Of a DNA stretch of 21,771 nt, positions 14,768-21,771 are shown one piece after another; position 1 is the first letter of the stretch, and each line of letters starts with the position of its first letter. Source of the DNA: Clostridiales bacterium. GTDB lineage: Bacteria > Bacillota > Clostridia > Christensenellales > CAG-917. The DNA lies in the NCBI GenBank assembly GCA_014799525.1, contig JAAVHW010000057.1:1-21771 (forward strand). Reading direction: 5' to 3'. The notes beneath the pieces were generated by a model. That model made no database searches, was not told the DNA's origin, and saw only the letters and a program-made list of their open reading frames with translations. The translations under genes and the position numbers were made by a program.

Positions 14768-15007
14768 TTACAGGCTTGTAAGTACGTTTGCAACCGACTT
14801 TATCGCGTCAACCGCGGCAGTCGCCTTAAAGATATTGGCAAACAAGAAGCCCAATGATACAAATACGCCGATAATCACAGGCACTATCGCCGCGTCAAGT
14901 ATATCAAAGCTGCGGTTTTTGCGACGGCGTTTTTCCGTCACTCTGTTTTCAACAAACTCGTTGGTGGAAATTTCAACTTCAAGCTTTTTATTCTCGTCAA
15001 ATTCCAT
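14768..15007 (-). CDS. Small single-span membrane protein upstream of the M50 protease
   Basis: A 79-residue protein I do not recognise. The first 36 or so residues are highly charged (acidic, then the basic stretch TEKRRRKNR). One transmembrane segment follows at about 37-60, with a short tail. Positive charge before the span predicts a cytoplasmic N-terminus. The start at 15007 is chosen because GAGGTG lies six bases upstream; a GTG three codons earlier overlaps that site. It occupies the place of spoIVFA or an M23 gene in related genomes but is far too short and has no LytM domain. A regulator or assembly partner of the protease is a fair guess from position alone. Confidence 0.75.
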   Translation of the reverse strand: MEFDENKKLEVEISTNEFVENRVTEKRRRKNRSFDILDAAIVPVIIGVFVSLGFLFANIFKATAAVDAIKSVANVLTSL

Positions 15008-15091
15008 AATCGTCACCTCGCAATAAACCTATGCGCATACGGCGGCGATTATTCCACTTTAATTGCGTAGAAATTTACAAAAAAGTTAGAA

Positions 15092-15976
15092 TTAAAGATG
15101 TTTTAAATTTTTTCTATATTGTTTCAATTCATCCTCACCAAATCTATTGATTATTTCGTCTATGTTTATAATTAGCTCATCTCTATCATACGGAAGATTT
15201 CCGTGCAACTGCACGGCGTTTGACGCACCCAAAGCGGCGAAATGAGTTTTTATCGTCAAACTGCCAATAAGCATTTTAAGCTCGTTATATTTTTCAATTT
15301 CGCTCTCCTCAACCCAGTTGCCATTTTGTATTTCAGCATATAATTCCGAAGTGGGATAAATTGTGAGCATAGATGCACCAACTATTTTAGGATTGAGTTG
15401 ATTGAAAATTTTGACCGTATTTTCTACGCCACTTTTGCTTTTATCCTCTCCGTAAATGCCAGTAAGATAAAAGAAGTTATACTCTATTCCCGCCTCGTCG
15501 AGCTTGCGACACTGCTCCAAAATATCGGCAGATGTATATCCTTTGTTCATAAAATCAAGTGCCTCATCGTCACCAGTTTCAACGCCGATTGTTATGCCGT
15601 TATAGCCGCAACTTCGCAGTTGTTTTAACTCTTCTATGCTTTTCGGAGTTATATCGGTTATTCTCGCAAAACAACCGATAGTTCTCAATCGGTTGAGATA
15701 CTGTTTTGCCATATATGCGATATTCCGTAGCTTTTGCGAAGAAAGCACGAAAGGATTTGCCCCGACCAAAAATAATCTCGTTACATCTGGCATGTAGCGA
15801 TACAATTCCTTCAAATCATCTTCTATTTCATCCATAGGTGATACGCGGAACTTAAACGGAATATCGTCATATAACGTGCAAAACTTACACTTATGATGTG
15901 TGCAACCTGCCGTAACTTGCAGTAGCGCCGACCACGCTTCATATGGCGGTCGCCAAACAGTGCCTGTATAATGCAT
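15092..15976 (-). CDS. Radical SAM protein of unknown reaction (CX4CX2C type)
   Basis: A 294-residue radical SAM protein. The cluster motif is GCTHHKCKFCTLY, a CX4CX2C spacing seen in a common clostridial family with GCTHNKC-type motifs. Other radical SAM features are the GVETGDDEAL motif in mid-protein and the FFYLTGIYGEDKS strand region. The substrate is unknown. Codons are visibly AT-richer than in genes on either side. The start is firm: AAGGAGGGTG lies a few bases upstream and a TATAAT box is at 16004-15999. It is transcribed away from the DUF5131 and HxlR genes, sharing a divergent control region with them. Confidence 0.88.
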   Translation of the reverse strand: MHYTGTVWRPPYEAWSALLQVTAGCTHHKCKFCTLYDDIPFKFRVSPMDEIEDDLKELYRYMPDVTRLFLVGANPFVLSSQKLRNIAYMAKQYLNRLRTIGCFARITDITPKSIEELKQLRSCGYNGITIGVETGDDEALDFMNKGYTSADILEQCRKLDEAGIEYNFFYLTGIYGEDKSKSGVENTVKIFNQLNPKIVGASMLTIYPTSELYAEIQNGNWVEESEIEKYNELKMLIGSLTIKTHFAALGASNAVQLHGNLPYDRDELIINIDEIINRFGEDELKQYRKNLKHL

Positions 15977-15995
15977 AAAACACCCTCCTTTTTTC

Positions 15996-16020
15996 TTTAT
16001 TATAAATTCGATTAGTATTT
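15996..16020 (-). promoter_or_regulatory. Promoter region of the radical SAM gene, with a shared block
   Basis: TATAAT (16004-15999) lies 22 bases before the start codon. The block including and upstream of it matches the scfA promoter at 22 of 25 positions (4987-5011). A -35-like TTGAAA lies 19 bases upstream of the -10. Confidence 0.55.
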
Positions 16021-16049
16021 AGATTTCAAGTACTGTATTTATTTAGTGT

Positions 16050-16068
16050 TAGTATCAAAATAATACTA
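16050..16068. promoter_or_regulatory. Inverted repeat in the divergent control region
   Basis: TAGTAT-N7-ATACTA lies between the divergent promoters of the radical SAM and DUF5131 genes. It is a plausible binding site for the HxlR regulator encoded two genes away; no published HxlR site is matched exactly. Confidence 0.4.
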
Positions 16069-16085
16069 TTGCGATTGACGAAATA

Positions 16086-16113
16086 TTGACAATGCGCAAT
16101 AATGTATTACAAT
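16086..16113 (+). promoter_or_regulatory. Promoter of DUF5131-hxlR
   Basis: TTGACA (16086-16091), 16-base spacer, TACAAT (16108-16113). It places the transcription start downstream of the earlier in-frame ATG at 16092, so it supports translation from 16146. Confidence 0.65.
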
Positions 16114-16145
16114 TAAAAAAATCAAGGTTATGTGAGTGTGATAAT

Positions 16146-16856
16146 ATGGCAATGTGGAATCCGTGGAGAGGATGCAAAAAATGTAGTGATGGCTGTTTGC
16201 ATTGCTATATTCATAAAGGCGATTTCAAGAGAAACATAAATACCAATGAAATTGTAAAGACAAACGACTTTGAAAAACCAATAGAGAAATTAAAAAACGG
16301 CAATTATAAAATGAAGTCGGGAATGGTTTATTTATGCTTTTCTACGGATTTTCTTATAGAAGAAGCGGATGAGTGGAGAAACGAATGCTGGAAAATGATT
16401 AAAGAAAGGCAGGACTGCACTTTTCTGTTTTTGACCAAACGAATAGATAGATTTATGCAATGCATCCCAAACGACTGGGATAACGGATACGATAACGTAG
16501 TTGTATGCTGCACTATTGAAAACCAGAAAAATGCCGATTATAAATTGTCAGTATTCAAAGACTTGCCTATAAAGCATAAATGCATAACCGCACAACCGTT
16601 ATTGGAGAGAATAGATATCGAAAAATACCTTGACGATATAGAATTGGTTGTAGTAGGCGGAGAGTCTGATATGAACGCAAGGGAATTTCATTTTGACTGG
16701 GCGTTAGATATCAGAGAGCAATGTGTAAGGAAAAACGTCAGCTTCGAGTTTAGGCAATGCGGAACGTATACGATAAAGGACGGAAAACGATATAAAATAC
16801 AAACGAAAGACCTGTGCAAACAAGCAAGATTGGCAAATATCGATTATAAAATATAA
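16146..16856 (+). CDS. DUF5131 family protein (phage Gp37/Gp68-like)
   Basis: A 236-residue protein of the Gp37/Gp68 (DUF5131) family. It opens with MAMWNPWRGCKKCSDGCLHC, whose cysteines 10, 13, 17 and 20 are the family signature and may bind an iron-sulfur cluster, as in radical SAM-like proteins. Further family stretches are VYLCFSTDFLIEEADEWR, TFLFLTKRI, VVCCTIENQKNADYK, ITAQPLLERI and VVVGGES. The function is unknown; homologues occur in phages and as single genes in gut Firmicutes. The start at 16146 is chosen from the promoter position and because family members start just before WNPW; a good ribosome binding site is lacking. The gene is AT-rich and lies in an apparent acquired cassette with a divergent radical SAM gene. 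Confidence 0.85.
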   Translation: MAMWNPWRGCKKCSDGCLHCYIHKGDFKRNINTNEIVKTNDFEKPIEKLKNGNYKMKSGMVYLCFSTDFLIEEADEWRNECWKMIKERQDCTFLFLTKRIDRFMQCIPNDWDNGYDNVVVCCTIENQKNADYKLSVFKDLPIKHKCITAQPLLERIDIEKYLDDIELVVVGGESDMNAREFHFDWALDIREQCVRKNVSFEFRQCGTYTIKDGKRYKIQTKDLCKQARLANIDYKI

Positions 16857-16886
16857 TAGCTTGATTGCGTATGATAGAGGTAAAGA

Positions 16887-17282
16887 ATGACGGATAATAA
16901 ATTTAGAAAAAGAGAAGTTATGGCTAAATGTGTGCCTATGAGCATTCTGCAAGCAGTTTTAAGCGGCAAATGGAAATTTTTGATTTTGTGGTATATTGCC
17001 GTATACAAGGTACAAAGATTTGGCGAGCTTCTGAAAAGAATTGACGGGATAACACAGTCTACTCTTACAAAACAACTACGCGAATTAGAGGATGACGGCT
17101 TTATACATCGTGAAGTTTATAAAGAAATTCCACCCAAAGTGGAATACACTTTGACAGAACTTGGCAAAAGCTTTGTTCCCGTCCTAACACAAATGATGAC
17201 GTGGAGTCAGACACATTTATGCTCACCCGACTACGTAAGTCCGTATTCAGAAGAACAAATCAATGAATTGCTTAATCAATAG
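16887..17282 (+). CDS. HxlR family transcriptional regulator
   Basis: A 131-residue winged-helix regulator. Residues 15-40 contain the family core CVPMSILQAVLSGKWKFLIL. ITQSTLTKQLRELEDDGFIHREVY is the recognition helix plus the first part of the wing. Cys15, at the position of the redox-sensing cysteine of HypR and YodB, might make it respond to thiol-reactive compounds, but that is inference. It follows DUF5131 by 30 bases with its own GAGG ribosome binding site, so both share one transcript. It probably controls the divergent promoters between itself and the radical SAM gene, where an inverted repeat is present. Confidence 0.88.
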   Translation: MTDNKFRKREVMAKCVPMSILQAVLSGKWKFLILWYIAVYKVQRFGELLKRIDGITQSTLTKQLRELEDDGFIHREVYKEIPPKVEYTLTELGKSFVPVLTQMMTWSQTHLCSPDYVSPYSEEQINELLNQ

Positions 17283-17319
17283 ACCAATATAGGCGCATAT
17301 TGTATCGCGTTTTTGTCAA

Positions 17320-17571
17320 CTAATATCGCTTTATATCAAGAGTCGTATCAAACTGTTTTATGCGGCTTGCAAGCGAGTCTATTTGTATCTTATATGCGCC
17401 GCCGTCGCCCTGCACTATGTCCACGTTTACAGGCGCAACAAGCTCAAAATAGTCGCCAAGCAGGCGACTCAAGTCATTTGTGAGCGCGGTGGAAAAGCCC
17501 TCTTTTATGCCGACCTTATCCATGGTAAGCATTTCACGCATACGCTTTGCTATATCTCTCGCTTCTCTCAT
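17320..17571 (-). CDS. minE: Probable MinE, cell division topological factor
   Basis: An 83-residue protein recognised mainly by position after minD and by pattern. AKRMREMLTMDKVG (8-21) resembles the MinD-contacting helix or strand of MinE. The following long helix and FELVAPVNVDIVQGDGGAYKIQIDSL fit the C-terminal dimerisation domain (KYVEID...ALxLNIP in relatives). The N-terminal membrane-targeting segment normally ahead of AKxRL is almost missing (only seven residues). MinE drives MinD ATP hydrolysis and pole-to-pole oscillation. GGAG seven bases before the ATG supports the start. It lies 109 bases after minD, with short hairpins and a direct repeat between. Divergence is high, so a different minD-linked protein remains possible. 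Confidence 0.65.
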   Translation of the reverse strand: MREARDIAKRMREMLTMDKVGIKEGFSTALTNDLSRLLGDYFELVAPVNVDIVQGDGGAYKIQIDSLASRIKQFDTTLDIKRY

Positions 17572-17587
17572 ATATAATCTCCGATAT

Positions 17588-17628
17588 TTTTACCCCACGA
17601 ATTTACCCCACAAAACAGGGACGTTTTG
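17588..17628. repeat. Direct repeat and small hairpin between minD and minE
   Basis: TTTACCCCAC occurs twice about 13 bases apart, followed by a hairpin whose arms are CAAAAC and GTTTTG. No T run makes it a clear terminator. Its effect on minE expression is unknown. Confidence 0.35.
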
Positions 17629-17680
17629 CGGTAAGTCCGATAATAATTTGATATAGAACGGCAGTAAACATTCAAACACG

Positions 17681-18436
17681 CTAAGCGTGTCTACGGCGGA
17701 AGAAGCGCCGTCCTCTGTTTACGTCAACAAACACCTTGGTGTTGTACGCCACGTTCTCGGCAAGCGTATTGAACGCCGTATCGGAGATGGCGGACGTAGG
17801 CACGTTGCCAAGCTGTTGATATAGCGTAATCATATCGTCCTCGGGAATCACGCCAATGGGCGGAATGTGCAGAAGCGAGCCTATCTCGGCAGCCCCCAGC
17901 ATCTCTCCTCGCACCACCATATCCGCGCGTACGCGATTGACAACAAGCGAGATATCTGACAGCCTATATCCGCTAAGCAAGCCTATCACCTTATCCGCGT
18001 CGCGTATTGCGGAAGCGGACGGAGTTGTGACGATAATCGCCTCGTCCGCAGATGACACCGCCCTATGAAAGCCGTGTTCTATCCCTGCAGGGCAGTCTAT
18101 AATGACAAAATCAAACTCCGCGAAGTTTTCCACTACGCTGCGAAACGCCTGCGCTGTAAGCGCAATGCTATCCTTAGACGACGGCAAAATGCGCATAGGG
18201 CTTTGCGTATCTGCAACAAGTGCCTGAAATGCTCTGCACTTGCCTGCAAGCACGTCGCTCATATCATAGACGACTCGCCGCTCTATCGCGGTCACTACGT
18301 CGAGGTTATTAAGCCCGACGTCGCCGTCCACAAGCACCACCTTAAAGCCCTTGAGCGCAAGCTTTCTTCCAAGCGTAGCTGTGACTGTGGTTTTTCCAAC
18401 GCCGCCTTTTCCAGAAGTTACAACTATTCTTCTCAT
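17681..18436 (-). CDS. minD: Septum-site determining ATPase MinD
   Basis: A 251-residue ParA/MinD ATPase. The deviant Walker A is SGKGGVGKTT (8-17, Lys10 and Lys15), with switch regions DGDVGLNNLD and VIIDCPAGIEHG. MinD binds the membrane in its ATP dimer form through a C-terminal amphipathic helix. Here the end is RGRRFFRRRHA, very basic with only two aromatic residues, so membrane targeting may differ. The ATG at 18436 is chosen because MRRIVVTSGKGGVGKT is the normal beginning; a GTG nine codons upstream lies inside a hairpin. There is no recognisable ribosome binding site, and the T-tract of a strong hairpin ends just before the ATG. minC is absent; minE follows. Confidence 0.92.
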   Translation of the reverse strand: MRRIVVTSGKGGVGKTTVTATLGRKLALKGFKVVLVDGDVGLNNLDVVTAIERRVVYDMSDVLAGKCRAFQALVADTQSPMRILPSSKDSIALTAQAFRSVVENFAEFDFVIIDCPAGIEHGFHRAVSSADEAIIVTTPSASAIRDADKVIGLLSGYRLSDISLVVNRVRADMVVRGEMLGAAEIGSLLHIPPIGVIPEDDMITLYQQLGNVPTSAISDTAFNTLAENVAYNTKVFVDVNRGRRFFRRRHA

Positions 18437-18450
18437 AAGAAATATAATAA

Positions 18451-18481
18451 AAAACAGCCACACGCGTATTATGGCTGTTTT
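18451..18481 (-). terminator. Terminator-like hairpin directly upstream of minD
   Basis: AAAACAGCCA and TGGCTGTTTT form a perfect 10-base stem around an 11-base loop. On the minus strand a T-rich tract follows and runs into the minD start codon within 20 bases. It could end the maf-mreB transcript or act as an attenuator for minD. Confidence 0.75.
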
Positions 18482-18575
18482 GATAGTTTTTGAAATTTTA
18501 AGCGTTGATTTTGTCTAACTTTTTATTCGCGCCATTATTATAAGTTGTTCCTAAAGCCGTTTGCCGTTACACAAA

Positions 18576-19574
18576 TTATCTAAGCTTTATGCCAAGCATA
18601 TTGCCAAGCAGCTCCTTGTTGTCAAAGAACTGTGCACCGCCGATTGCGACAGCGTTTTCGTTATCGCGCAAAAGAATGACGTCAAGGTCAAGATTGCATT
18701 CAATGTACTCCTTAAGTCCAGGGATATGCACGGAGCCGCCTGTGAGGAACATGCCCTTGCGCTTCACCTCGGCAACGAGTTCGGGCGGAGCTTGATTGAG
18801 TACGGACATTATCACCTCAAGGATATCATCCATGAGCGGAAGCGTAGCCCTTTGCATTTCAACAGCGGACACGTCCACACTGCGTGGGCTTCCGTCCTTG
18901 CCGCTTCCCATAACGGAATATACACTGGAATCGTCGGCGTAGAAGGACAGCGCGGACTGCTTCAGATTTTCAACCGTAAACTCGCCCACCTTCACGCCGT
19001 ACAGCGAGAATATTCTGTCTATAATTGCATTGTTGAATGCATCGCCTGCAATATTGACTGAGCAGCCTGCGGCAATTCCGCGATTGGTGACTGCGGCAAT
19101 CTCCGTCTTTCCGCCGCCGATATCCACAATCAAGCCGCCTATGCTACCCGTGTACGCCAACAGCGACAGAGGTGCTTCAACAAGCGTGACGTCCTTAATA
19201 CCAGCCTTAAGACAGCACTTCTCCACCGCGCGTCTGTCAGAACCCGACGACGACGAGCATATGGACACCATAGCCTTTATGTTTGGCGGAATTATGCTTG
19301 ACGGTATAATTTTCTTGAGGAAATATTTGAGCATCATTGCGGCGGTTTCCTCATCGACAACTACGCCCTCCTTAATAGGAGTCATTACTCTTGCGCCGCC
19401 AAGAGAATCCGCCATAATACTTTGCGCACGGTAGCCAGCCTCGCGCAATTCCGTCTTATGGTTTGACATAGTTGCAATGACGATAGCAGGCTCGCAAAGC
19501 ACAAGCCCTATCCCCTTTTGGTATATCGTAATATACTTGCTTCCCAAATCAATAGAAAGTTCAATAACTGCCAT
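18576..19574 (-). CDS. Divergent MreB-like actin homologue
   Basis: A 332-residue actin-fold ATPase related to MreB. Phosphate-1 loop SIDLGSKYITIY (7-18), KEGVVVDEETAAMML region (68-82), phosphate-2 VDIGGGKTEIA (150-160), PPELVAEVKRKGMFLTGG (263-280) and a C-terminal AIGGAQFF all match MreB order and spacing. Departures are SICSSSSGSDRRAVE (104-118) for the usual CVPSGVTxxERRAV, and LVEAPLS for LIEEPMA, where one of the paired Glu is Ala. MreB guides lateral wall synthesis. The ATG overlaps the maf stop by 14 bases and has GGAG six bases upstream. mreC and mreD, which should follow, are missing. Confidence 0.8.
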   Translation of the reverse strand: MAVIELSIDLGSKYITIYQKGIGLVLCEPAIVIATMSNHKTELREAGYRAQSIMADSLGGARVMTPIKEGVVVDEETAAMMLKYFLKKIIPSSIIPPNIKAMVSICSSSSGSDRRAVEKCCLKAGIKDVTLVEAPLSLLAYTGSIGGLIVDIGGGKTEIAAVTNRGIAAGCSVNIAGDAFNNAIIDRIFSLYGVKVGEFTVENLKQSALSFYADDSSVYSVMGSGKDGSPRSVDVSAVEMQRATLPLMDDILEVIMSVLNQAPPELVAEVKRKGMFLTGGSVHIPGLKEYIECNLDLDVILLRDNENAVAIGGAQFFDNKELLGNMLGIKLR

Positions 19575-20145
19575 TTGTAACTCCAATCCTCGCAAGCGTA
19601 CTTGCAAGCTTTTCTTTGGGCAGACCAACTATATTGGTATAGCTGCCCCTGTATTTCTCAACGACGCGTCCGTCCTGAATTCCGTACGCGCCTGCTTTAT
19701 CAAGTGGATTTGCGTCCGCAACGTAGCGGACAATCTCGTCTTTTCGTAGTGCCTTGAGCTTTACCCTCGAGCGCACGGAGAAGATGACCTTCTCATCTCC
19801 ACACTTTACGCATACGCCCGTGTACACCGTATGCCATCTTCCGCACAGCTCGCCGAGCATACGCACGGCGTTCTCGCTGGTATGCGGCTTTCCGTATACC
19901 CTGCCATGAAGCACGACCACCGTATCTGCGCCTATAACCGTCGCACCGTCTGCGACTACCGCATCCGCCTTTGCAGCTGCAAGTCGCTTTGTAAGCATTC
20001 TCGGGTTTGCCGCGCTTATACGGCTCTCGTCTATATCGGAGGGCAGAATTTCAAACTCAACGCCCATATCCGTGAGTATTTCTCGCCTGCGCGGTGAAGC
20101 GGAAGCAAGCACCACGCGCTTTGAAAATCTTTTCATATCAGTCAT
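19561..20145 (-). CDS. maf: Maf family nucleoside triphosphate pyrophosphatase
   Basis: A 194-residue Maf protein that hydrolyses dTTP, UTP or modified nucleotides to monophosphates (housecleaning; linked to septum inhibition when overproduced). Motifs are VVLASASPRRREILTDMG (12-29), DIDESR, GADTVVVLHGRVYGKP and DKAGAYGIQD. The ATG at 20145 has no clear ribosome binding site; a second ATG three codons later is an alternative. It starts 18 bases after the Ppx/GppA stop and overlaps the MreB-like gene, forming a three-gene operon. maf next to mreB is the ancestral arrangement in Firmicutes. Confidence 0.93.
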   Translation of the reverse strand: MTDMKRFSKRVVLASASPRRREILTDMGVEFEILPSDIDESRISAANPRMLTKRLAAAKADAVVADGATVIGADTVVVLHGRVYGKPHTSENAVRMLGELCGRWHTVYTGVCVKCGDEKVIFSVRSRVKLKALRKDEIVRYVADANPLDKAGAYGIQDGRVVEKYRGSYTNIVGLPKEKLASTLARIGVTNGSY

Positions 20146-20163
20146 TGCTACGCTAAGGCGCTA

Positions 20164-21684
20164 TCAGAGAATTTCCAAATTCTTGCCGAACGTCGCCTTG
20201 AAATCTGCCGATACGCTGAGCGCGTCCTTGATTTCAAGCGAGCAATCGCCGCCGCTTTCCGACTCCGTCTTTACGATAACGCTGTCGCCGAGTACGTCGC
20301 AGTTTACACCCGACACGACTCTGCTCTGACTTCTGTCAAAGCTCTCGGCAATACGAAGTATAACGCTCAGCTTTCTGAGTGCGTCCAAATCGTCCGCAGT
20401 AATCATATCCTTATATTTGAGCAGGTCCTCTTTTGAGAATTCCATATTCCTATGACCCACCGCAACGAATGAGGCAAGCACTATATCCTTGTGCGGAACG
20501 CCGTACAGATTGCTGTTGAGAATGATGTACTGCGAATGAAGCTGGTGATTGTAGAACTTGATGCGCATGCCGCTGTCGTGCAAAAGCGCGGCAATCTTGA
20601 GCACTCTGACATAGGAGCGCGGCATCTTGTGCAACACCTTGAGCTGTTTGAAAAGCTGAATGGATATGTTGTACACATGCTCCGCATGACCGATGTTGAT
20701 GTCAAAGTATTTCATCTGCGTATACAGAGAATGTCCAAGCACGTCGCTGAGCGGTCTTTCACCGATAGTAGGCACGGCGTAGCGGAACATTGCGCCCTCG
20801 CGCAAGCCGCATCCGCTTATCGTAATCTTTTCAAAGTCGAATTTCTTAAGCACTGCGCTCATAACTGCAAGCGCGCTCGGGAATATATCCGCTCTGCCGC
20901 TTGATATGCCCTTAATCTTCATGGTGCTATCAAGGTCAAGCTTGCTTATCGTTTTGTAGATATGTCTGAAGGTGTCCGTCGTAAGCTCATAGTTGTGAGT
21001 CATATTGAGAGGATACTTGGTGATAAGACGGCTTATTCTGCCGAGGTTTCTGAAGCTGCCGCCAACGCCTACGAAATGCGTATCCGGTTCAACCGTGTCA
21101 AGCCACTCCACCTTTTCAAGCTGACCGCTTATAAAATCTTCTATCTTCTGCGCACGCTCCTGCGGATTTGCGACGTCCGCCTTGAACAAGTCCGTAAGCG
21201 TAACCGCTCCGAACGGAAGCGTTTCAAAATGTATAAGGTTGCGGCGGTTGTAGTATATGAGGTTTGTAGAGCCGCCGCCCATTTCCATAATCAAGCCCTT
21301 TGGGATATCCATAGAGTTTATTACGCCCTGATAGACGAGCATAGCCTGCTCCTCTACGCTGAGAACCTTAATCTTTATGCCGCACGTCATAGCGACTTCG
21401 TCAAGGAAGCTCTTCTGATTTTTTGCACGGCGCACCGCCGCGGTGGCGTAGGCAAAAATCTTGTCAACCTTGTTCGCGTCGCAGAGCTTTCTGAACATAG
21501 TAAGCGTCTTTATCGTCTGCGCGATACGTTGAGGCTTGATGAAGCCGTCCCAGTCAAGGTCCTGACCAAGACGAACGGTTTCCTTCAATTCATCAAAAAC
21601 CACAAAGTATCCGCCGTCCAACACGTTGACCAAAACCAATCTTGCCGAATTTGAGCCTAAATCTATAATAGCAATCTTTTCCAC
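20164..21684 (-). CDS. Ppx/GppA phosphatase with HD domain
   Basis: A 506-residue protein of the exopolyphosphatase / pppGpp phosphatase family. The ASKHA ATPase-like part has IIDLGSNSARLVLVNV (6-21), FAYATAAVRRAKN, VEEQAMLVYQGV (carrying the catalytic Glu region) and MEMGGGSTNLI. A C-terminal HD-type domain contains ALLHDSGMRI around residue 370. It releases terminal phosphate from polyphosphate, pppGpp, or both; motifs cannot separate these. A GTG at 21684 is chosen because AGGAGAG lies eight bases upstream and IDLGSNS is then at its usual distance from the N-terminus; the open frame extends ten codons further to a TTG. It leads the maf and mreB-like genes. Confidence 0.9.
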   Translation of the reverse strand: MEKIAIIDLGSNSARLVLVNVLDGGYFVVFDELKETVRLGQDLDWDGFIKPQRIAQTIKTLTMFRKLCDANKVDKIFAYATAAVRRAKNQKSFLDEVAMTCGIKIKVLSVEEQAMLVYQGVINSMDIPKGLIMEMGGGSTNLIYYNRRNLIHFETLPFGAVTLTDLFKADVANPQERAQKIEDFISGQLEKVEWLDTVEPDTHFVGVGGSFRNLGRISRLITKYPLNMTHNYELTTDTFRHIYKTISKLDLDSTMKIKGISSGRADIFPSALAVMSAVLKKFDFEKITISGCGLREGAMFRYAVPTIGERPLSDVLGHSLYTQMKYFDINIGHAEHVYNISIQLFKQLKVLHKMPRSYVRVLKIAALLHDSGMRIKFYNHQLHSQYIILNSNLYGVPHKDIVLASFVAVGHRNMEFSKEDLLKYKDMITADDLDALRKLSVILRIAESFDRSQSRVVSGVNCDVLGDSVIVKTESESGGDCSLEIKDALSVSADFKATFGKNLEIL

Positions 21685-21732
21685 TGTCCGCTCTCCTTTT
21701 ACGCCGACTTTCAAACCAAACGTACGTTACAA

Positions 21733-21771
21733 TCAAACCGAGATACCTCCGTCAAAACGCCGAAAAGGAAG
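21733..21771 (-). CDS. Possible tail of a gene upstream of Ppx/GppA
   Basis: At the right edge the minus strand is open for 12 codons (LPFRRFDGGISV) before TGA at 21735-21733. A ppk gene would fit the family context, but this tail is not recognisable and so short an open frame can arise by chance. Confidence 0.2.
   Translation of the reverse strand, partial: LPFRRFDGGISV

Noticed and set aside
20962..21654. 230-codon plus-strand ORF
   Set aside because: Antisense to the Ppx/GppA gene, no supporting signals.
1..21771. CRISPR arrays, tRNA or rRNA genes, insertion sequences, prophage structure genes
   Set aside because: No regularly spaced repeats, transposase or integrase motifs, or tRNA-like folds were seen; the Gp37/Gp68-type gene alone is not evidence for a prophage.

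Overview
The window looks like a chromosomal segment of a clostridial Firmicute, probably an uncultured gut lineage. The evidence is Rex, a SCIFF peptide with its maturase, a SpoIVFB-type protease, sigma-A-like promoters, AGGAGG-type ribosome binding sites, and a conserved clostridial gene neighbourhood. Exact taxonomy cannot be read from the sequence. Nearly all genes lie on the minus strand; the plus strand carries only a lipoprotein hydrolase and a two-gene accessory cassette.

Layout from left to right. 1-2019: the first codons of a minus-strand gene, then a GH31 glycosidase closely resembling sulfoquinovosidase but lacking the sulfonate-binding Arg, with a palindromic operator at its promoter. 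2020-2469: a 450-base stretch without an intact gene; it holds two terminator hairpins, a 36-codon ORF resembling a regulator tail, and a relic of a second rex gene. 2470-3114: rex. 3255-4956: the SCIFF ribosomal peptide module, with the 48-residue scfA precursor (missed by ordinary ORF calling) and the scfB radical SAM maturase, separated by a terminator with a UUCG loop. 5071-6579: an Orn/Lys/Arg decarboxylase-family PLP enzyme. 6694-7509: a lipoprotein alpha/beta hydrolase with Asp in place of the nucleophilic Ser. 7690-8670: a medium-chain dehydrogenase without zinc ligands.

8817-21684 preserves the skeleton of a well-known clostridial block. On the minus strand it reads Ppx/GppA, maf, mreB-like, minD, minE, then after an AT-rich cassette a small membrane protein, the SpoIVFB-type protease, ROK glucokinase, radical SAM TIGR03960, DUF2344/TIGR03936 and RNase G. 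Usual members of that block (mreC, mreD, minC, pbp2, rodA, rplU, rpmA) are absent. The remaining MreB-like protein is divergent and the MinD tail is unusual, which suggests loss or rewiring of the rod-elongation machinery.

15092-17282 is an AT-rich cassette: a minus-strand radical SAM gene diverging from a DUF5131 gene and an HxlR regulator. It sits where morphogenesis genes would be expected and looks acquired. No rRNA, tRNA, CRISPR array, insertion sequence or phage structural gene was seen.
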